Below are positions 8,046 to 16,510 of a stretch of 64,000 nucleotides of DNA, one piece after another. The stretch is from contig JADJTM010000001.1 of NCBI GenBank assembly GCA_016711205.1, positions 868,001 through 932,000 of the forward strand. Reading direction: 5' to 3'. The stretch is from Micropruina sp. GTDB taxonomy: Bacteria > Actinomycetota > Actinomycetes > Propionibacteriales > Propionibacteriaceae. The position numbers were made by a program, and so were the translations under genes. Positions within the stretch are counted from its first letter, which is position 1. Every line of letters starts with the position of its first letter. The notes beneath the pieces were generated by a model that was not told the origin of the DNA, searched no databases, and saw only the letters and a program-made list of their open reading frames with translations.

Positions 8046-8203
8046 GTGAGCAGGAATCGGGGACGGTTCCTGATTCCTGCTCACCCGGCCGGCTGGGGAG
8101 ATCGGTGAGCAGGAATGCGGAACCGTCCCCGATTCCCGCTCACCCGGGCGGGCTGCGGAGTTCGGTGAGCAGGAATGCGGAACCGTCCCCGATTCCCGCT
8201 CAC
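8046..8203. repeat. three 39-bp palindromic elements, one inverted
   Basis: Copies at 8046-8084, 8105-8143 and 8165-8203. Each begins GTGAGCAGGAAT and ends ATTCCTGCTCAC or ATTCCCGCTCAC, so the arms are inverted repeats of about 12-13 bp. The centre is not symmetrical: copy 1 reads GGGGACGGTTCC, while copies 2 and 3 read its reverse complement GGAACCGTCCCC. Copy 1 is therefore in the opposite orientation. Spacers of 20-21 bases (CCGG...GGGAGATCG type) are also similar. The group fills the gap between hisN and the convergent ABC operon and may act as a bidirectional terminator. Confidence 0.85.
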
Positions 8204-8216
8204 CCGGCCGGCGACC

Positions 8217-9044
8217 TCACAGCCGAATCTGCGGGATCGCCGCGAGCAACGCCTGGGTGTAGGCGGCTCGGGGGTGCGCGAACACCTGCGCGGCCGAACC
8301 CTGCTCCTCGATGCGGCCCTGCTTCAGCACGATCACCGAGTCGCACAGGTGGCGCACCACCGCCAGGTCGTGGCTGACGAAGATCAACGTCAAACCCCTG
8401 GCGGCGACGAGATCCGAGAGCAGGTTGAGCACCTGCGCGCGCACGCTGACGTCGAGCGCAGACACCGGTTCGTCGGCGATCAGGACGGCGGGATCCGGCG
8501 CCAACGCCCGTGCGATGGCGATCCGCTGCCGCTGGCCGCCGGAGAACTCGTGCGGGTAGCGGGTGGCCGCATCGGTGGGCAGGTCGACCGCCCGCAGCAC
8601 CTCGGTCAGCCGCTGCCGGGGGTCGACCGCGTCCAGAGCGCTGCGCAGATGGGCCGAACGCAGCGGTTCGGTGACGATCGAACCGACCGTCATGCGCGGG
8701 TTGAGGGATGAGCGCGGATCCTGGAACACCAGCTGCACGGCGGCTCGCAGAAAGCCGAGTTCCCGTTCGCGCATGCCCACGATGCTGCGCCCCTCGAAGC
8801 TGATCTCGCCCGAGGTCGGACGATCCAGCGCGGCCATCAGCCGGATCAACGTCGACTTGCCCGAGCCCGATTCACCCACGATGCACAGCCGCTGACCCCG
8901 CCGCACCTCGAGGCTGACCCCGTCCAGTGCCCGGACGCGGCCGCCGCGGCCGAAGCTGCGGGTCAGATCGGTGACCCGGTAGAGCGGCTCGGACGAGGTC
9001 TCGCTGGTGCCGAGGACTCCCCCGCCGGCATCATCGGCGCTCAT
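8217..9044 (-). CDS. peptide/nickel-type ABC transporter, second ATPase (OppF/DppF-like)
   Basis: 275 residues. Walker A is GESGSGKST, the Q-loop lies in QLVFQDPRSSLNPRMTV, the signature is FSGGQRQRIAIARAL, Walker B is VLIADEPVSALD, and the H-loop is FVSHDL. The phrase DPRSSLNPR is characteristic of the DppF/OppF half. It powers import of oligopeptides or a similar cationic or nickel ligand through the two permeases encoded upstream. It is the last gene of the five-gene operon, overlapping the stop of the previous ATPase gene (ATGA). It lacks the long C-terminal oligopeptide_HPY tail of many members, ending shortly after YTQALLAAIPQ. Confidence 0.9.
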   Translation of the reverse strand: MSADDAGGGVLGTSETSSEPLYRVTDLTRSFGRGGRVRALDGVSLEVRRGQRLCIVGESGSGKSTLIRLMAALDRPTSGEISFEGRSIVGMRERELGFLRAAVQLVFQDPRSSLNPRMTVGSIVTEPLRSAHLRSALDAVDPRQRLTEVLRAVDLPTDAATRYPHEFSGGQRQRIAIARALAPDPAVLIADEPVSALDVSVRAQVLNLLSDLVAARGLTLIFVSHDLAVVRHLCDSVIVLKQGRIEEQGSAAQVFAHPRAAYTQALLAAIPQIRL

Positions 9045-9877
9045 CGGGCCTGCTCACGAGGAAAGAAGTCCTCCACGGTGGGCAGCCGCGCGCCGGGCGG
9101 CACCTCGTCGATGCGCGAGGTCGCGACCAGTCCGCGGGTGTAGGGGTGCTCGGGGGCGGTGAACAGCCGGGCGACGGGGCCGGCCTCGACGATCCGGCCG
9201 TCGAGCATCACCAGCACGTCACTGCACACCTGCGAGACCACCGCCAGGTCGTGGCTGATGAACACGCAGGCGGCCGATTCCGCGGTCAGCACCTCGTCCA
9301 GCAGGCGCAGCACCTTCGCCTGCACGGTGACGTCCAGGGCGGTCGTGGGCTCGTCGCAGATCACCAGGTCGGGCGAGTTGATCAGCGCCATCGCCAGCAG
9401 GCAGCGCTGCCGCTGCCCACCCGAGAGTTGGTGCGGATAGCTGTCGGCGACGCGCTCGGAGTCGCTGAGCCCCACCCGGTGCAGCATCTCGATGACCTGG
9501 GCTCGGGCCGGCCCGCCGCTGCGTCCGGCGTGCAGCAGCAGCACCTCGGCCACCTGGCGGCCGACCCGCATGGTCGGATCGAGCGCCGTCATCGGCTCTT
9601 GGAACACCATCGACATCAGGTCGCCGCGCAGCCGGGCGATGGCCGAATCGGGCAGCCCGACCAGCTCGCGGCCGGCCAGCTGGATCGACCCCGACACCTG
9701 CGCGGTCTCGGGCAGCAGCCCCATCAACGCGAGCGCCGTGACGGTCTTGCCCGACCCCGACTCGCCGATGATGCCCAGCCGCTGGCGCGGCCCGAGGTCG
9801 AACGAGATCGAGTCGACCGCCACCAGGCGGCGCCGGCCGAATCGCACGGTCAGGTCACGCACCGCGAGCAGCGTCAT
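9041..9877 (-). CDS. peptide/nickel-type ABC transporter, first ATPase (OppD/DppD-like)
   Basis: 278 residues starting MTLLAVRDLTVRFG. Walker A GESGSGKTVTALALMGLLP, Q-loop MVFQEPMTALDPTM, signature LSGGQRQRCLLAMAL, Walker B LVICDEPTTALDVTVQ, H-loop FISHDLAVV. The FQEPMTALDP pattern marks the DppD/OppD half. It ends with the oligopeptide C-terminal segment HPYTRGLVATSRIDEVPPGARLP. ATG 9877 overlaps the permease stop (ATGA). It forms a heterodimer with the next ATPase. The substrate cannot be named from sequence; the missing HPY tail in its partner hints at a divergent subclass. Confidence 0.9.
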   Translation of the reverse strand: MTLLAVRDLTVRFGRRRLVAVDSISFDLGPRQRLGIIGESGSGKTVTALALMGLLPETAQVSGSIQLAGRELVGLPDSAIARLRGDLMSMVFQEPMTALDPTMRVGRQVAEVLLLHAGRSGGPARAQVIEMLHRVGLSDSERVADSYPHQLSGGQRQRCLLAMALINSPDLVICDEPTTALDVTVQAKVLRLLDEVLTAESAACVFISHDLAVVSQVCSDVLVMLDGRIVEAGPVARLFTAPEHPYTRGLVATSRIDEVPPGARLPTVEDFFPREQAR

Positions 9878-10686
9878 GTCACCTCCCGCAGCCGTGGGTC
9901 GAGCAGGTCGCGCAGGCCGTCGCCGAGCAGGTTGAAGCCCAGCACCGCCATCGCGATCGCCAGCCCCGGCCAGAGCGCCTGCAGCGGTGCGCTGAACATC
10001 ACCGACTGCGCGTCGCGCAGCATCTTGCCCCAGGTGGGCACGATCGCCGCCGTGGAGAGCCCCAGGTAGCTCAGCGCGGCCTCGGCCAGGATCGCCAGCG
10101 CGAAGGTGACGGACGCCTGCACGCCGATCAGCGGGGCGATGTTGGGTAGTACGTGCCGCATGGACACCCCCGGCCAACGGGTGCCGGACGCCCGCGCCGC
10201 CAGCACGAACTCGCTGCTCATCACCTGTGTGGTGCCGGCCCGGGTGACCCGGGCGAAGCTGGGAATGGTGGCGAGGCCGATCGCGATCATGGCGGTGACC
10301 GGTGAGGCGCCGAACCGGGCTGCCAGCAGGATCGCCAGCAGCAGCGCCGGAAACGCGTAGGCGATGTCGGTGACCCGCATCACCACCTCGTCCACCCAGC
10401 CGCCGGCCTGCCCGGAAAGCATGCCCAGCGGCACCCCGAGCACGGCCGCGATCGACACCGACACCACACCGACCACGATCGTGGTCTGGGCGCCGATCAG
10501 CAGCCGGCTGAACACGTCGATGCCCATGGCGTCGGTGCCCAGCCAATGCGCCGCGCTGGGGTTCTGCAGCCGCTGCCCGGGCACCACCAGGGTGGGGTCG
10601 TAGGGCGTCCAGACCAGGGACACCAACGCCATCAGCACCACCAGTGCCACCAGCGCGGCGCCGAGCCACAGCGAGAGCCGCCTCAC
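9874..10686 (-). CDS. peptide/nickel-type ABC permease, DppC-like
   Basis: 270 residues with an N-terminal helix, a HWLGTDAMGIDVFSRLL segment (the hallmark HxLGTDxxGRD region of DppC/NikC permeases) and about five further helices. The cytoplasmic EAA loop with its conserved Gly is at roughly residues 160-190 (VLAARASGTRWPGVSMRH). Start GTG 10686 overlaps the stop of the preceding permease (GTGA). It pairs with the DppB-like permease to form the pore. Confidence 0.9.
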   Translation of the reverse strand: MRRLSLWLGAALVALVVLMALVSLVWTPYDPTLVVPGQRLQNPSAAHWLGTDAMGIDVFSRLLIGAQTTIVVGVVSVSIAAVLGVPLGMLSGQAGGWVDEVVMRVTDIAYAFPALLLAILLAARFGASPVTAMIAIGLATIPSFARVTRAGTTQVMSSEFVLAARASGTRWPGVSMRHVLPNIAPLIGVQASVTFALAILAEAALSYLGLSTAAIVPTWGKMLRDAQSVMFSAPLQALWPGLAIAMAVLGFNLLGDGLRDLLDPRLREVT

Positions 10687-11642
10687 CGCTCGTCCCCGGT
10701 GCGCAGCCGCGGGTCGATCCACGCGTAGGACAGGTCGACCAGAAAGTTGATCAGCAGCACGGCCGCGGCGAGAAACATCACCACCCCCTGGACGATGCTG
10801 AGGTCGCGCTGCGATACCGCGTCCAGTAGTTGCGAGCCCAGGCCGGGCAGCGCGAACACCGACTCGATCACGATCGCCCCGACCAGCACCGACGCGAGCT
10901 GCAGGCCGATCACGGTGACCAGCGACAGAGCCGCGTTGCGCAGCCCGTGCCGCAACAGCGCCGGGAACGGACGCCAGCCGACGGCTCGCGCGGTGCGGTA
11001 GTAGTCCTCGCTGAGCACCTCGATGAACGCCGATCGCACGTACCGCACCAGCACGGACGCCTGCACGATGGCCAGTGAGATGACCGGCAGCACCAGGTGG
11101 GCCGCCCAACTGGCGGGGTCGGTGGTGAGCGGCACGTACCCGTTCGCCGGCAGCTGGTGCAACCACACTGCGAAGACCAGCACCAGCGCGATCGCCGCCC
11201 AGAACGCCGGGATGGCCATGCCGAGCTGCGCGGCCGCGGAGGCGACGAAACCGATCCACGAGCGTCGTTTCATGGCGGCCAGCATGCCGACCGGCACGGC
11301 CACCAGCACCGACAGCACCAGCGCGAAAAAGACCAGCCACAGGGTGACGGCGATGCGGGGCGCCATCAGCTGCAGGACGTTCTGCCCGGTGAAGTACGAG
11401 GTGCCGAAGTCACCGCGCAGCATGCCGCCGACCCATTCGGCGTAGCGGACGGGCCAGGGCCGGTCCAGGCCGAGTTGCGCCGTCAACTTCGCGATCTGAT
11501 CGGGTGTGGCGCCCTCACCCAGAATGATCGCGGCGACCTCGCCGGGCAGGGCCGCGCAGACCGCGAACACCAGCAGGGACGCGCCCAGCAGGCTGAGCGC
11601 GAAGATGCCGAGCCGCCGGCCCAGAAAGGCGAGGATGCGCAC
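10683..11642 (-). CDS. peptide/nickel-type ABC permease, DppB-like
   Basis: 319 residues with six helices. The N-terminal FLGRRLGIFALSLLGASLLVF is typical of DppB/NikB, followed by a periplasmic GLDRPWPVRYAEWVGGMLRGDFGTSY segment conserved in the family, and the EAA-type loop RTARAVGWRPFPALLRHGLRNA near residue 225. It is the second gene of the operon, 12 bases downstream of the binding protein gene and overlapping the next permease. The length is normal and no key element is missing. Confidence 0.92.
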   Translation of the reverse strand: MRILAFLGRRLGIFALSLLGASLLVFAVCAALPGEVAAIILGEGATPDQIAKLTAQLGLDRPWPVRYAEWVGGMLRGDFGTSYFTGQNVLQLMAPRIAVTLWLVFFALVLSVLVAVPVGMLAAMKRRSWIGFVASAAAQLGMAIPAFWAAIALVLVFAVWLHQLPANGYVPLTTDPASWAAHLVLPVISLAIVQASVLVRYVRSAFIEVLSEDYYRTARAVGWRPFPALLRHGLRNAALSLVTVIGLQLASVLVGAIVIESVFALPGLGSQLLDAVSQRDLSIVQGVVMFLAAAVLLINFLVDLSYAWIDPRLRTGDER

Positions 11643-11654
11643 CGGCAGCCGGTT

Positions 11655-13181
11655 CTAGCGGGTCGCGATCGTGGTGAGGTCGAAGCTGAGCGTGGCGGCG
11701 TTCTGGGGCACCCCGGTGACGTTCGCCGTGGTGATCACCAGGTTGGGTAGCGCGAAGAGCCAGACCGCGGCCGCCTGCTCGGCAAGGGTGCGCACCGACT
11801 TGCTCATCAGCGGCACCAGCTCATCGGCAGGTGCCTCGTCCGCCGCCTGGAACTCCTTGTTGTACTGGGTGTTGTCGTAGTGGAAGTAGTAGTCGGGATC
11901 GGTGAACCGACGCAGATCGCGGGCCTCGACGTGGGCCACGATCGACAGGTCGTAGTTGCCGCCGTTGTGCACGTCCTTCAACCAGGTGGCGAAGTCGAGT
12001 TCCTCTACCGTGACCTTGATGCCGACCTGACGCAACGCGCTCTCGACGAACTGCGCGCTCTTGGTGGCGTAGGCGATGGTGGGCACGCGCAGTTTCAGGG
12101 CCAGGTCACTCGCCTTGGCGTCGGCCAGCAGTTCCTTGGCCTTCTCGGGGTTGTAGGCGTCGATCGAGGTCAGGTCTTCGTACCAGGGATCGGTCGGAAC
12201 CGCCATCGAACCGACCAGGGTGCCCTTGCCGTTCCAGACCGTGTCGAGCAGCGCTTTCTTGTCGATCGCCATCGAAATCGCCTGCCGGACCCGGACGTCC
12301 TTGAGCCGCGCCCGGGAGTTGTTCAGCGCCATCACCACCTCGCCGGTGGTGGTGCCCTGAGTCACAGTGAACCGGCCGGTGTCGCTGAACTGGTCGATGG
12401 CGTCCGGATTCTGCAGGTTCGAGATGACGTCCAGGTCGCCGGCGAGCATGGCGGCGTTCATGGCGTTGGGATCGGTGAAATAGCGGAACGTGACGCTGTC
12501 GAGACGGGGCGCCGTGCCCCAGTAGCTGCCACTGGACGCCAACACCACGCTCTGCCCCTTGTTCCACTGCTTGAGCACGAAGGGCCCCGACCCGGACGGA
12601 GTGGTGTCGAGGGTCGCGAGGGCGTTGGGGTCGTAGATGATGCCAGCGGTCGAGCTCATGTCGAAGAGCCAGAGGTTGGACGGACGCGACAGGGTGACCT
12701 TGACCGTGTGGTCGTCCACGGCCTCGGTCGACTTCACCACCGCCATCTGTTCCACCAACGGTGCCTGAATCGTCGACTCGGTCTTGATGCGGTTGAAGCT
12801 GGTCACCACTGCCTGCGCGTTGACCGGGCTGCCACTGGCGAACCTGGCCGCCGGATTCAGCTGAAAGGTGTAGACGGTGCGATCGCTGCTGACGTCCCAT
12901 TCCTGGGCCAGCAGCGGCTTGAGGGTGCCGGTGGGGTCCATCTTCACCAGCGTCTCGTACACGTTGTACAGCAACACCTGCGGAATGGACGCCGCTGGCG
13001 AGGCACTGGGGTTCATCGTGGGCGGTTCGAGCGTGGCGCCGACAGACAGAATGTGGGCCTGCTGGGTGGAGGCGGTGGGCGACTGGCCGACGCAGGCGCT
13101 CAGCAGCGCGACGATGAGAACCAGGGACGCCCAACGCCACCTCCGCCGGGGTGCTGCGGTCGCGGACGTGCTGAAGACCAT
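11655..13181 (-). CDS. peptide/nickel-type ABC solute-binding lipoprotein (SBP family 5)
   Basis: 508 residues. The start ATG 13181 has GGAGGACAG just before it. The signal peptide is MVFSTSATAAPRRRWRW plus the hydrophobic LASLVLIVALLSAC, ending in lipobox LSAC, so the mature protein is lipid-anchored at Cys. Family 5 landmarks: TLEPPTMNPSASP, a VYETLVKMD strand, LAQEWDVSSDRTVYTFQLNP, and DVRVRQAISMAIDKKALLDTVWNGKG. It binds the substrate for the four downstream transporter genes. Family 5 members bind peptides, nickel chelates, opines or sugars, so specificity is open. Confidence 0.92.
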   Translation of the reverse strand: MVFSTSATAAPRRRWRWASLVLIVALLSACVGQSPTASTQQAHILSVGATLEPPTMNPSASPAASIPQVLLYNVYETLVKMDPTGTLKPLLAQEWDVSSDRTVYTFQLNPAARFASGSPVNAQAVVTSFNRIKTESTIQAPLVEQMAVVKSTEAVDDHTVKVTLSRPSNLWLFDMSSTAGIIYDPNALATLDTTPSGSGPFVLKQWNKGQSVVLASSGSYWGTAPRLDSVTFRYFTDPNAMNAAMLAGDLDVISNLQNPDAIDQFSDTGRFTVTQGTTTGEVVMALNNSRARLKDVRVRQAISMAIDKKALLDTVWNGKGTLVGSMAVPTDPWYEDLTSIDAYNPEKAKELLADAKASDLALKLRVPTIAYATKSAQFVESALRQVGIKVTVEELDFATWLKDVHNGGNYDLSIVAHVEARDLRRFTDPDYYFHYDNTQYNKEFQAADEAPADELVPLMSKSVRTLAEQAAAVWLFALPNLVITTANVTGVPQNAATLSFDLTTIATR

Positions 13182-13411
13182 CTGTCCTCCTCGTGGCCTG
13201 CCCGGCTGGGCAGCGGATAGCGGCGAAAGTCTAGCCGAGCGGGTCGCCGGCACCGGCGCAGCGTGTCCGGGAAGACTCTCTGCATTCGCACTGGGTCCAC
13301 CCTGGCCGGCGGCGGGTGGGCGAAAGCGCTCGCAGCCCGACGTGGGTGGGCCTTGCGTTCGGCCGACGCGCACCGAGTCGGCTCGCGGCCAGCAGAGCTC
13401 GACAACGCCGA

Positions 13412-13455
13412 AAACCCGCTCCCGTCCGGTGTTGTGCCAGATCGGGAGCGGGTTT
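13412..13455 (-). terminator. rho-independent terminator of the initiator tRNA gene
   Basis: AAACCCGCTCCCG (13412-13424) and CGGGAGCGGGTTT (13443-13455) form a perfect 13-bp stem with an 18-base loop. On the minus strand the hairpin begins 5 bases after the tRNA CCA end and is followed by GGGTTTTCGG, a short T run. Both fit intrinsic termination of the tRNA transcript. Confidence 0.8.
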
Positions 13456-13460
13456 CCACG

Positions 13461-13537
13461 TGGTAGCGGGGATAGGATTTGAACCTATGACCTCTGGGTT
13501 ATGAGCCCAGCGAGCTACCGAGCTGCTCCACCCCGCG
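13461..13537 (-). tRNA. initiator tRNA-fMet (CAT), CCA end encoded
   Basis: A 77-base cloverleaf on the minus strand: acceptor 5' CGCGGGG and 3' CCCCGCT then A73 and an encoded CCA (13463-13461); D-arm GAGCAGCTCGGTAGCTC; anticodon arm CTGGGCTCATAACCCAG with anticodon CAT and the three consecutive G-C pairs diagnostic of the initiator; T-arm GGTTCAAATCC. Positions 1 and 72 (C and U) do not pair, another initiator mark needed for formylation. Confidence 0.95.
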
Positions 13538-13673
13538 TCGCTCGTCCAACTATAGGTCACCGACCGGGCACACCCAAATCGTCGGGCGGACACTCCCCCG
13601 ACCACCTGCCCCTGTGCTCACAGACCGGTTACCCGGACGGCGAACGTCCGGATGCGGGGTTACCGTCATCGGC

Positions 13674-14030
13674 ATGGCTATCGCAAAGACACCGACCCTG
13701 GTCATCGACTGCCCGGACGCCCCGGCGCTCGCCCGCTTCTATGGCGAGCTGCTCGGCTGGCGCGTCGACAACGACAACGACTGGTCCGAAGTCGGCTCCG
13801 ACGACGGGCAGCGGATCTGCTTCCAGCAGGTGGACGACTACCGCGCCCCCCAGTGGCCCGGCCAGCAGGTGCCGCAGCAGACCCACCTGGACGTCGTTGT
13901 CGAGTCGCTCGATGACGCCGAGATGCAGGTTCTCGCATTGGGCGCCACGCTGGCCGGGCATCAGCCGGGCACCACCTTCAGGGTCTTTCTCGATCCCGCT
14001 GGGCATCCGTTCTGCCTCTGCCTCAGCTGA
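13674..14030 (+). CDS. VOC-superfamily (glyoxalase/bleomycin-resistance fold) protein
   Basis: 118 residues. The start MAIAKTPTLVIDCPDAPALARFYGELLGW is the standard first betaalphabetabetabeta half of a VOC domain, and a second half follows (QTHLDVVVESLDDAEMQVLALGATLAGHQPGTTFRVFLDPAGHPFCL). Likely metal ligands are in the HLDVVV and DPAGHPFCL strands. The family includes glyoxalases, dioxygenases and antibiotic-binding proteins, and the substrate cannot be inferred. ATG 13674 is preferred over an in-frame start at 13614 because the family begins here. It stands alone between the tRNA and the wall-protein gene. Confidence 0.8.
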   Translation: MAIAKTPTLVIDCPDAPALARFYGELLGWRVDNDNDWSEVGSDDGQRICFQQVDDYRAPQWPGQQVPQQTHLDVVVESLDDAEMQVLALGATLAGHQPGTTFRVFLDPAGHPFCLCLS

Positions 14031-14137
14031 CGCGCGGCCTACAACCCTCGACAAGGCGCTGCGACTCGGGCCGGCTCGGCAAGACAATCGGTAGGTGCGC
14101 TGAGTAGTCTGTGGAAGAGGTGTGCACTGGGGGGTCG

Positions 14138-15184
14138 ATGAGCATTTCGCTCGGGCGAAGGCTGCGCGTCGCCGTTTGGGGCGCCGCAGTGATACTCTTT
14201 GCTGCCCTGTTGGCCTCCGCTCCCGCCTTCGCACACGGAGGTCCGCGTCCGTGCGAGAGCCGTCGTGCGTGCACGCCCAAGCCCACCACGTCACCCACCT
14301 CGACGACCACCGAGAAGCCACAGCCCGAGCCGACGCGCACCCGTACCCCGCGGCCGACGCACACGTGGTCGGAGCACCCGCGACCGAGCCGTACGCCGCA
14401 CCCGACGCCCACGTGGTCGGAGCACCCGCGACCGAGCCGTACGCCGCACCCGACGCGGTCGCCGAAGCCGTCGCCGACCAAGACCACATCGGAACCGGAG
14501 CCGTCGCCGACCAAGACCACATCGGAACCGGAGCCGTCGCCGACCAAGACCACATCGGAACCGGAGCCGTCGCCGACCGAAACCTCCACCCAACCCACAA
14601 CCACGCCGACGATCTCTCCCGAACCGACGTCGCCGCGCCCGACATTCACGTACCGGCCGTCCACCTACTGGCCGACGTCCCGTCCGACCACCACCGTGAC
14701 TCCGCCGCCGAGTCCGACGACGACGGCTCGTCCTACCCCTACCCCGACGCCGACCCGAACCACGATCCGTCCGACGCCCACCCCGACCCGCACCACCATT
14801 CGTCCCACGCCTTCGGCGACCGTCACCCGTACGCCGAGCCCTCGTCCCACCAGCCCTCGTCCGGCGAGCGGCCGTCCCACGACCGCGCAGGCGACAACCA
14901 CCCGTACGACCGCCTCGGCGACCACGACCACCACGGCCAGCGTGTCGCCCACCGCGACGGCGTCAGCCACCCCGTCGACCCAACTGCCGCAGGGTCCGGC
15001 CACCGACCCGCCCCTACCCGCGCCTCAACCGCCAGGCGGCAGTGGTCCCGGCGCGTGGCCCACCAGCACCGATCCGCTCACCCTCGAGCGCGGCCTGGCG
15101 GCGATGTTGCCGATACTCGCCGGCGCCGTGGTGATCATGGGGCTGACCCTGCTGGTGCGACCCCCGCGGCGTCCGGTCGGCTGA
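14138..15184 (+). CDS. secreted Pro/Thr-rich wall-spanning protein with C-terminal membrane anchor
   Basis: 348 residues. A signal peptide (residues 1-33, ending SAPAFA-HGG) is followed by about 260 residues composed mainly of Pro, Thr, Ser and charged residues, then a C-terminal helix (LAAMLPILAGAVVIMGLTLLV) with an Arg-rich stop-transfer tail. The middle contains tandem peptide repeats: TWSEHPRPSRTPHPTP twice and SPTKTTSEPEP three times. Such low-complexity stalks usually span the cell wall and are often O-mannosylated in actinobacteria. There is no sortase motif; the tail is a plain transmembrane anchor. ATG 14138 is fixed by the signal peptide. No enzymatic domain is seen. Confidence 0.75.
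   Translation: MSISLGRRLRVAVWGAAVILFAALLASAPAFAHGGPRPCESRRACTPKPTTSPTSTTTEKPQPEPTRTRTPRPTHTWSEHPRPSRTPHPTPTWSEHPRPSRTPHPTRSPKPSPTKTTSEPEPSPTKTTSEPEPSPTKTTSEPEPSPTETSTQPTTTPTISPEPTSPRPTFTYRPSTYWPTSRPTTTVTPPPSPTTTARPTPTPTPTRTTIRPTPTPTRTTIRPTPSATVTRTPSPRPTSPRPASGRPTTAQATTTRTTASATTTTTASVSPTATASATPSTQLPQGPATDPPLPAPQPPGGSGPGAWPTSTDPLTLERGLAAMLPILAGAVVIMGLTLLVRPPRRPVG
14362..14578 (+). repeat. in-frame coding tandem repeats (48 bp x2 and 33 bp x3)
   Basis: A 48-bp unit beginning CACGTGGTCGGAGCACC occurs at about 14362 and 14410. A 33-bp unit beginning GCCGTCGCCGACCAAGACC occurs at 14467, 14500 and 14533, with a partial copy to 14578. Both periods are multiples of three, so copy-number change would keep the reading frame of the wall-type protein and only alter stalk length. 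Confidence 0.85.
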
Positions 15185-15238
15185 GCCATCCTGGGTGCTG
15201 ACCCGTCGGGGCTTCGCCGGTGTGGTTCGATGGGGCGC

Positions 15239-16510
15239 ATGTCCGCCGACGTCCGGTACTCGCTGCATCAGGCCACTCTCGACAACGGGCTCCGGGTGAT
15301 CATCAACCCCGACTCGTCCGTTCCGGTGGTTGCCGTCAACCTCTGGTACGACGTCGGATCGCGCGACGAGCGGCCCGGCCGCACGGGGCTGGCGCATCTG
15401 TTCGAGCATCTGATGTTCGAGGGCTCGGCGCAGGTTGCGGCCGGTGAACACCTGGCCGCAGTGCAGGGCGTCGGCGGCTCTGCCAACGCCACCACCTGGT
15501 TCGACCGGACCAACTACTTCGAGACCGTCCCCACCGGCGCGCTCGACCTGGCGTTGTGGCTGGAGGCCGAGCGGCTGGCCACGCTGGAAGTGACCCAGCA
15601 CAACCTGGACACTCAGCGCGACGTGGTGCTCGAAGAGAAGCGGCAGCGCTACGACAACGTGCCGTACGGCGACGTGCTGATCCATCTGGTCGAACTCACC
15701 TTTCCCGCCGAGCATCCCTATGGTCATCCGACCATCGGATCCATGGACGATCTGGCCGCCGCCACGCTCGCGGACGCCCACCGCTTCTTCGCCACCCACT
15801 ACGTCCCCAACAATGCGGTGCTCACCCTGGTCGGCGACGTCGAACCCGCGGACGCCCTGCGTCGAGTCGCGGCGAGCTTCGGTCAACTGGCCCGGGGCAA
15901 CCACGTCGCACGCGCGGAGACACCGCCGTTGCCGCCGCTGACCGGCGTGCCGCGCCGGGAGGTGTCCGCCGCAGTGCCCGCCGACGCGGTCTATCTGACC
16001 TGGCGGCTGCCCCCGCGCGACACCGTCGCCTTCGACGCCGTCGAACTGGCGCTGGCCGTGCTCGGCGACGGACAGACCTCGCGGCTGCACCGCCGGCTGG
16101 TGCGCACCGACACCATCGCCGAGGGGGCCGGGGCGTCCGCGACCGGCATGATCGGCGGCAACAGCATCGGCTTCGCCCATGCCCGCGCGTTGCCCCAGGT
16201 CAGCGCCGACGAACTGGAGGCGGCGATCGTCGACGAGCTCGACCGACTTCGTGACCGAGGGCCGAGCGCCGACGAGGTCGATCGCGCGAAGGCGCAGTAC
16301 GAGCGGGCGTGGCTGGGCGAACTGGCCCGGTTCGACAGCCGCGCCGACCTGTTCAGCGGCTACGCCACCCTGCACGGCGACCCGGATGCGGTCAACCGCC
16401 GCCTCGACGACGTGCGCTCGTTGACCGTCGATGCTGTCGCGCAGGCGGCCTCGACGATTCTCGACCCGGCCCAGCGCGCCGTGCTGACCTACCGGAAGGT
16501 GACCTCATGA
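15239..16510 (+). CDS. M16-family zinc metallopeptidase, catalytic subunit
   Basis: 423 residues. The inverted zinc motif H-x-x-E-H is present in LAHLFEHLMFEG near residue 55, and the downstream Glu ligand lies in the conserved region around residues 110-135. The start YSLHQATLDNGLRVIINPD and SVPVVAVNLWYDVGSRDE is standard for M16B (processing-peptidase-like) enzymes, and RYDNVPYGD and FFATHYVPNNAVLTLVGDV follow. ATG 15239 (MSADVRY) is preferred to the ATG three codons earlier. Its stop overlaps the ATG of the second M16 gene, so the two very likely form the heterodimer seen in bacterial M16B pairs. The natural peptide substrate is unknown. Confidence 0.92.
   Translation: MSADVRYSLHQATLDNGLRVIINPDSSVPVVAVNLWYDVGSRDERPGRTGLAHLFEHLMFEGSAQVAAGEHLAAVQGVGGSANATTWFDRTNYFETVPTGALDLALWLEAERLATLEVTQHNLDTQRDVVLEEKRQRYDNVPYGDVLIHLVELTFPAEHPYGHPTIGSMDDLAAATLADAHRFFATHYVPNNAVLTLVGDVEPADALRRVAASFGQLARGNHVARAETPPLPPLTGVPRREVSAAVPADAVYLTWRLPPRDTVAFDAVELALAVLGDGQTSRLHRRLVRTDTIAEGAGASATGMIGGNSIGFAHARALPQVSADELEAAIVDELDRLRDRGPSADEVDRAKAQYERAWLGELARFDSRADLFSGYATLHGDPDAVNRRLDDVRSLTVDAVAQAASTILDPAQRAVLTYRKVTS

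Noticed and set aside
14122..15201. Second overlapping gene in another frame of the wall-protein gene
   Set aside because: The open frame arises from the Pro/Thr/Arg codon bias and tandem repeats; it has no signal peptide or start context.
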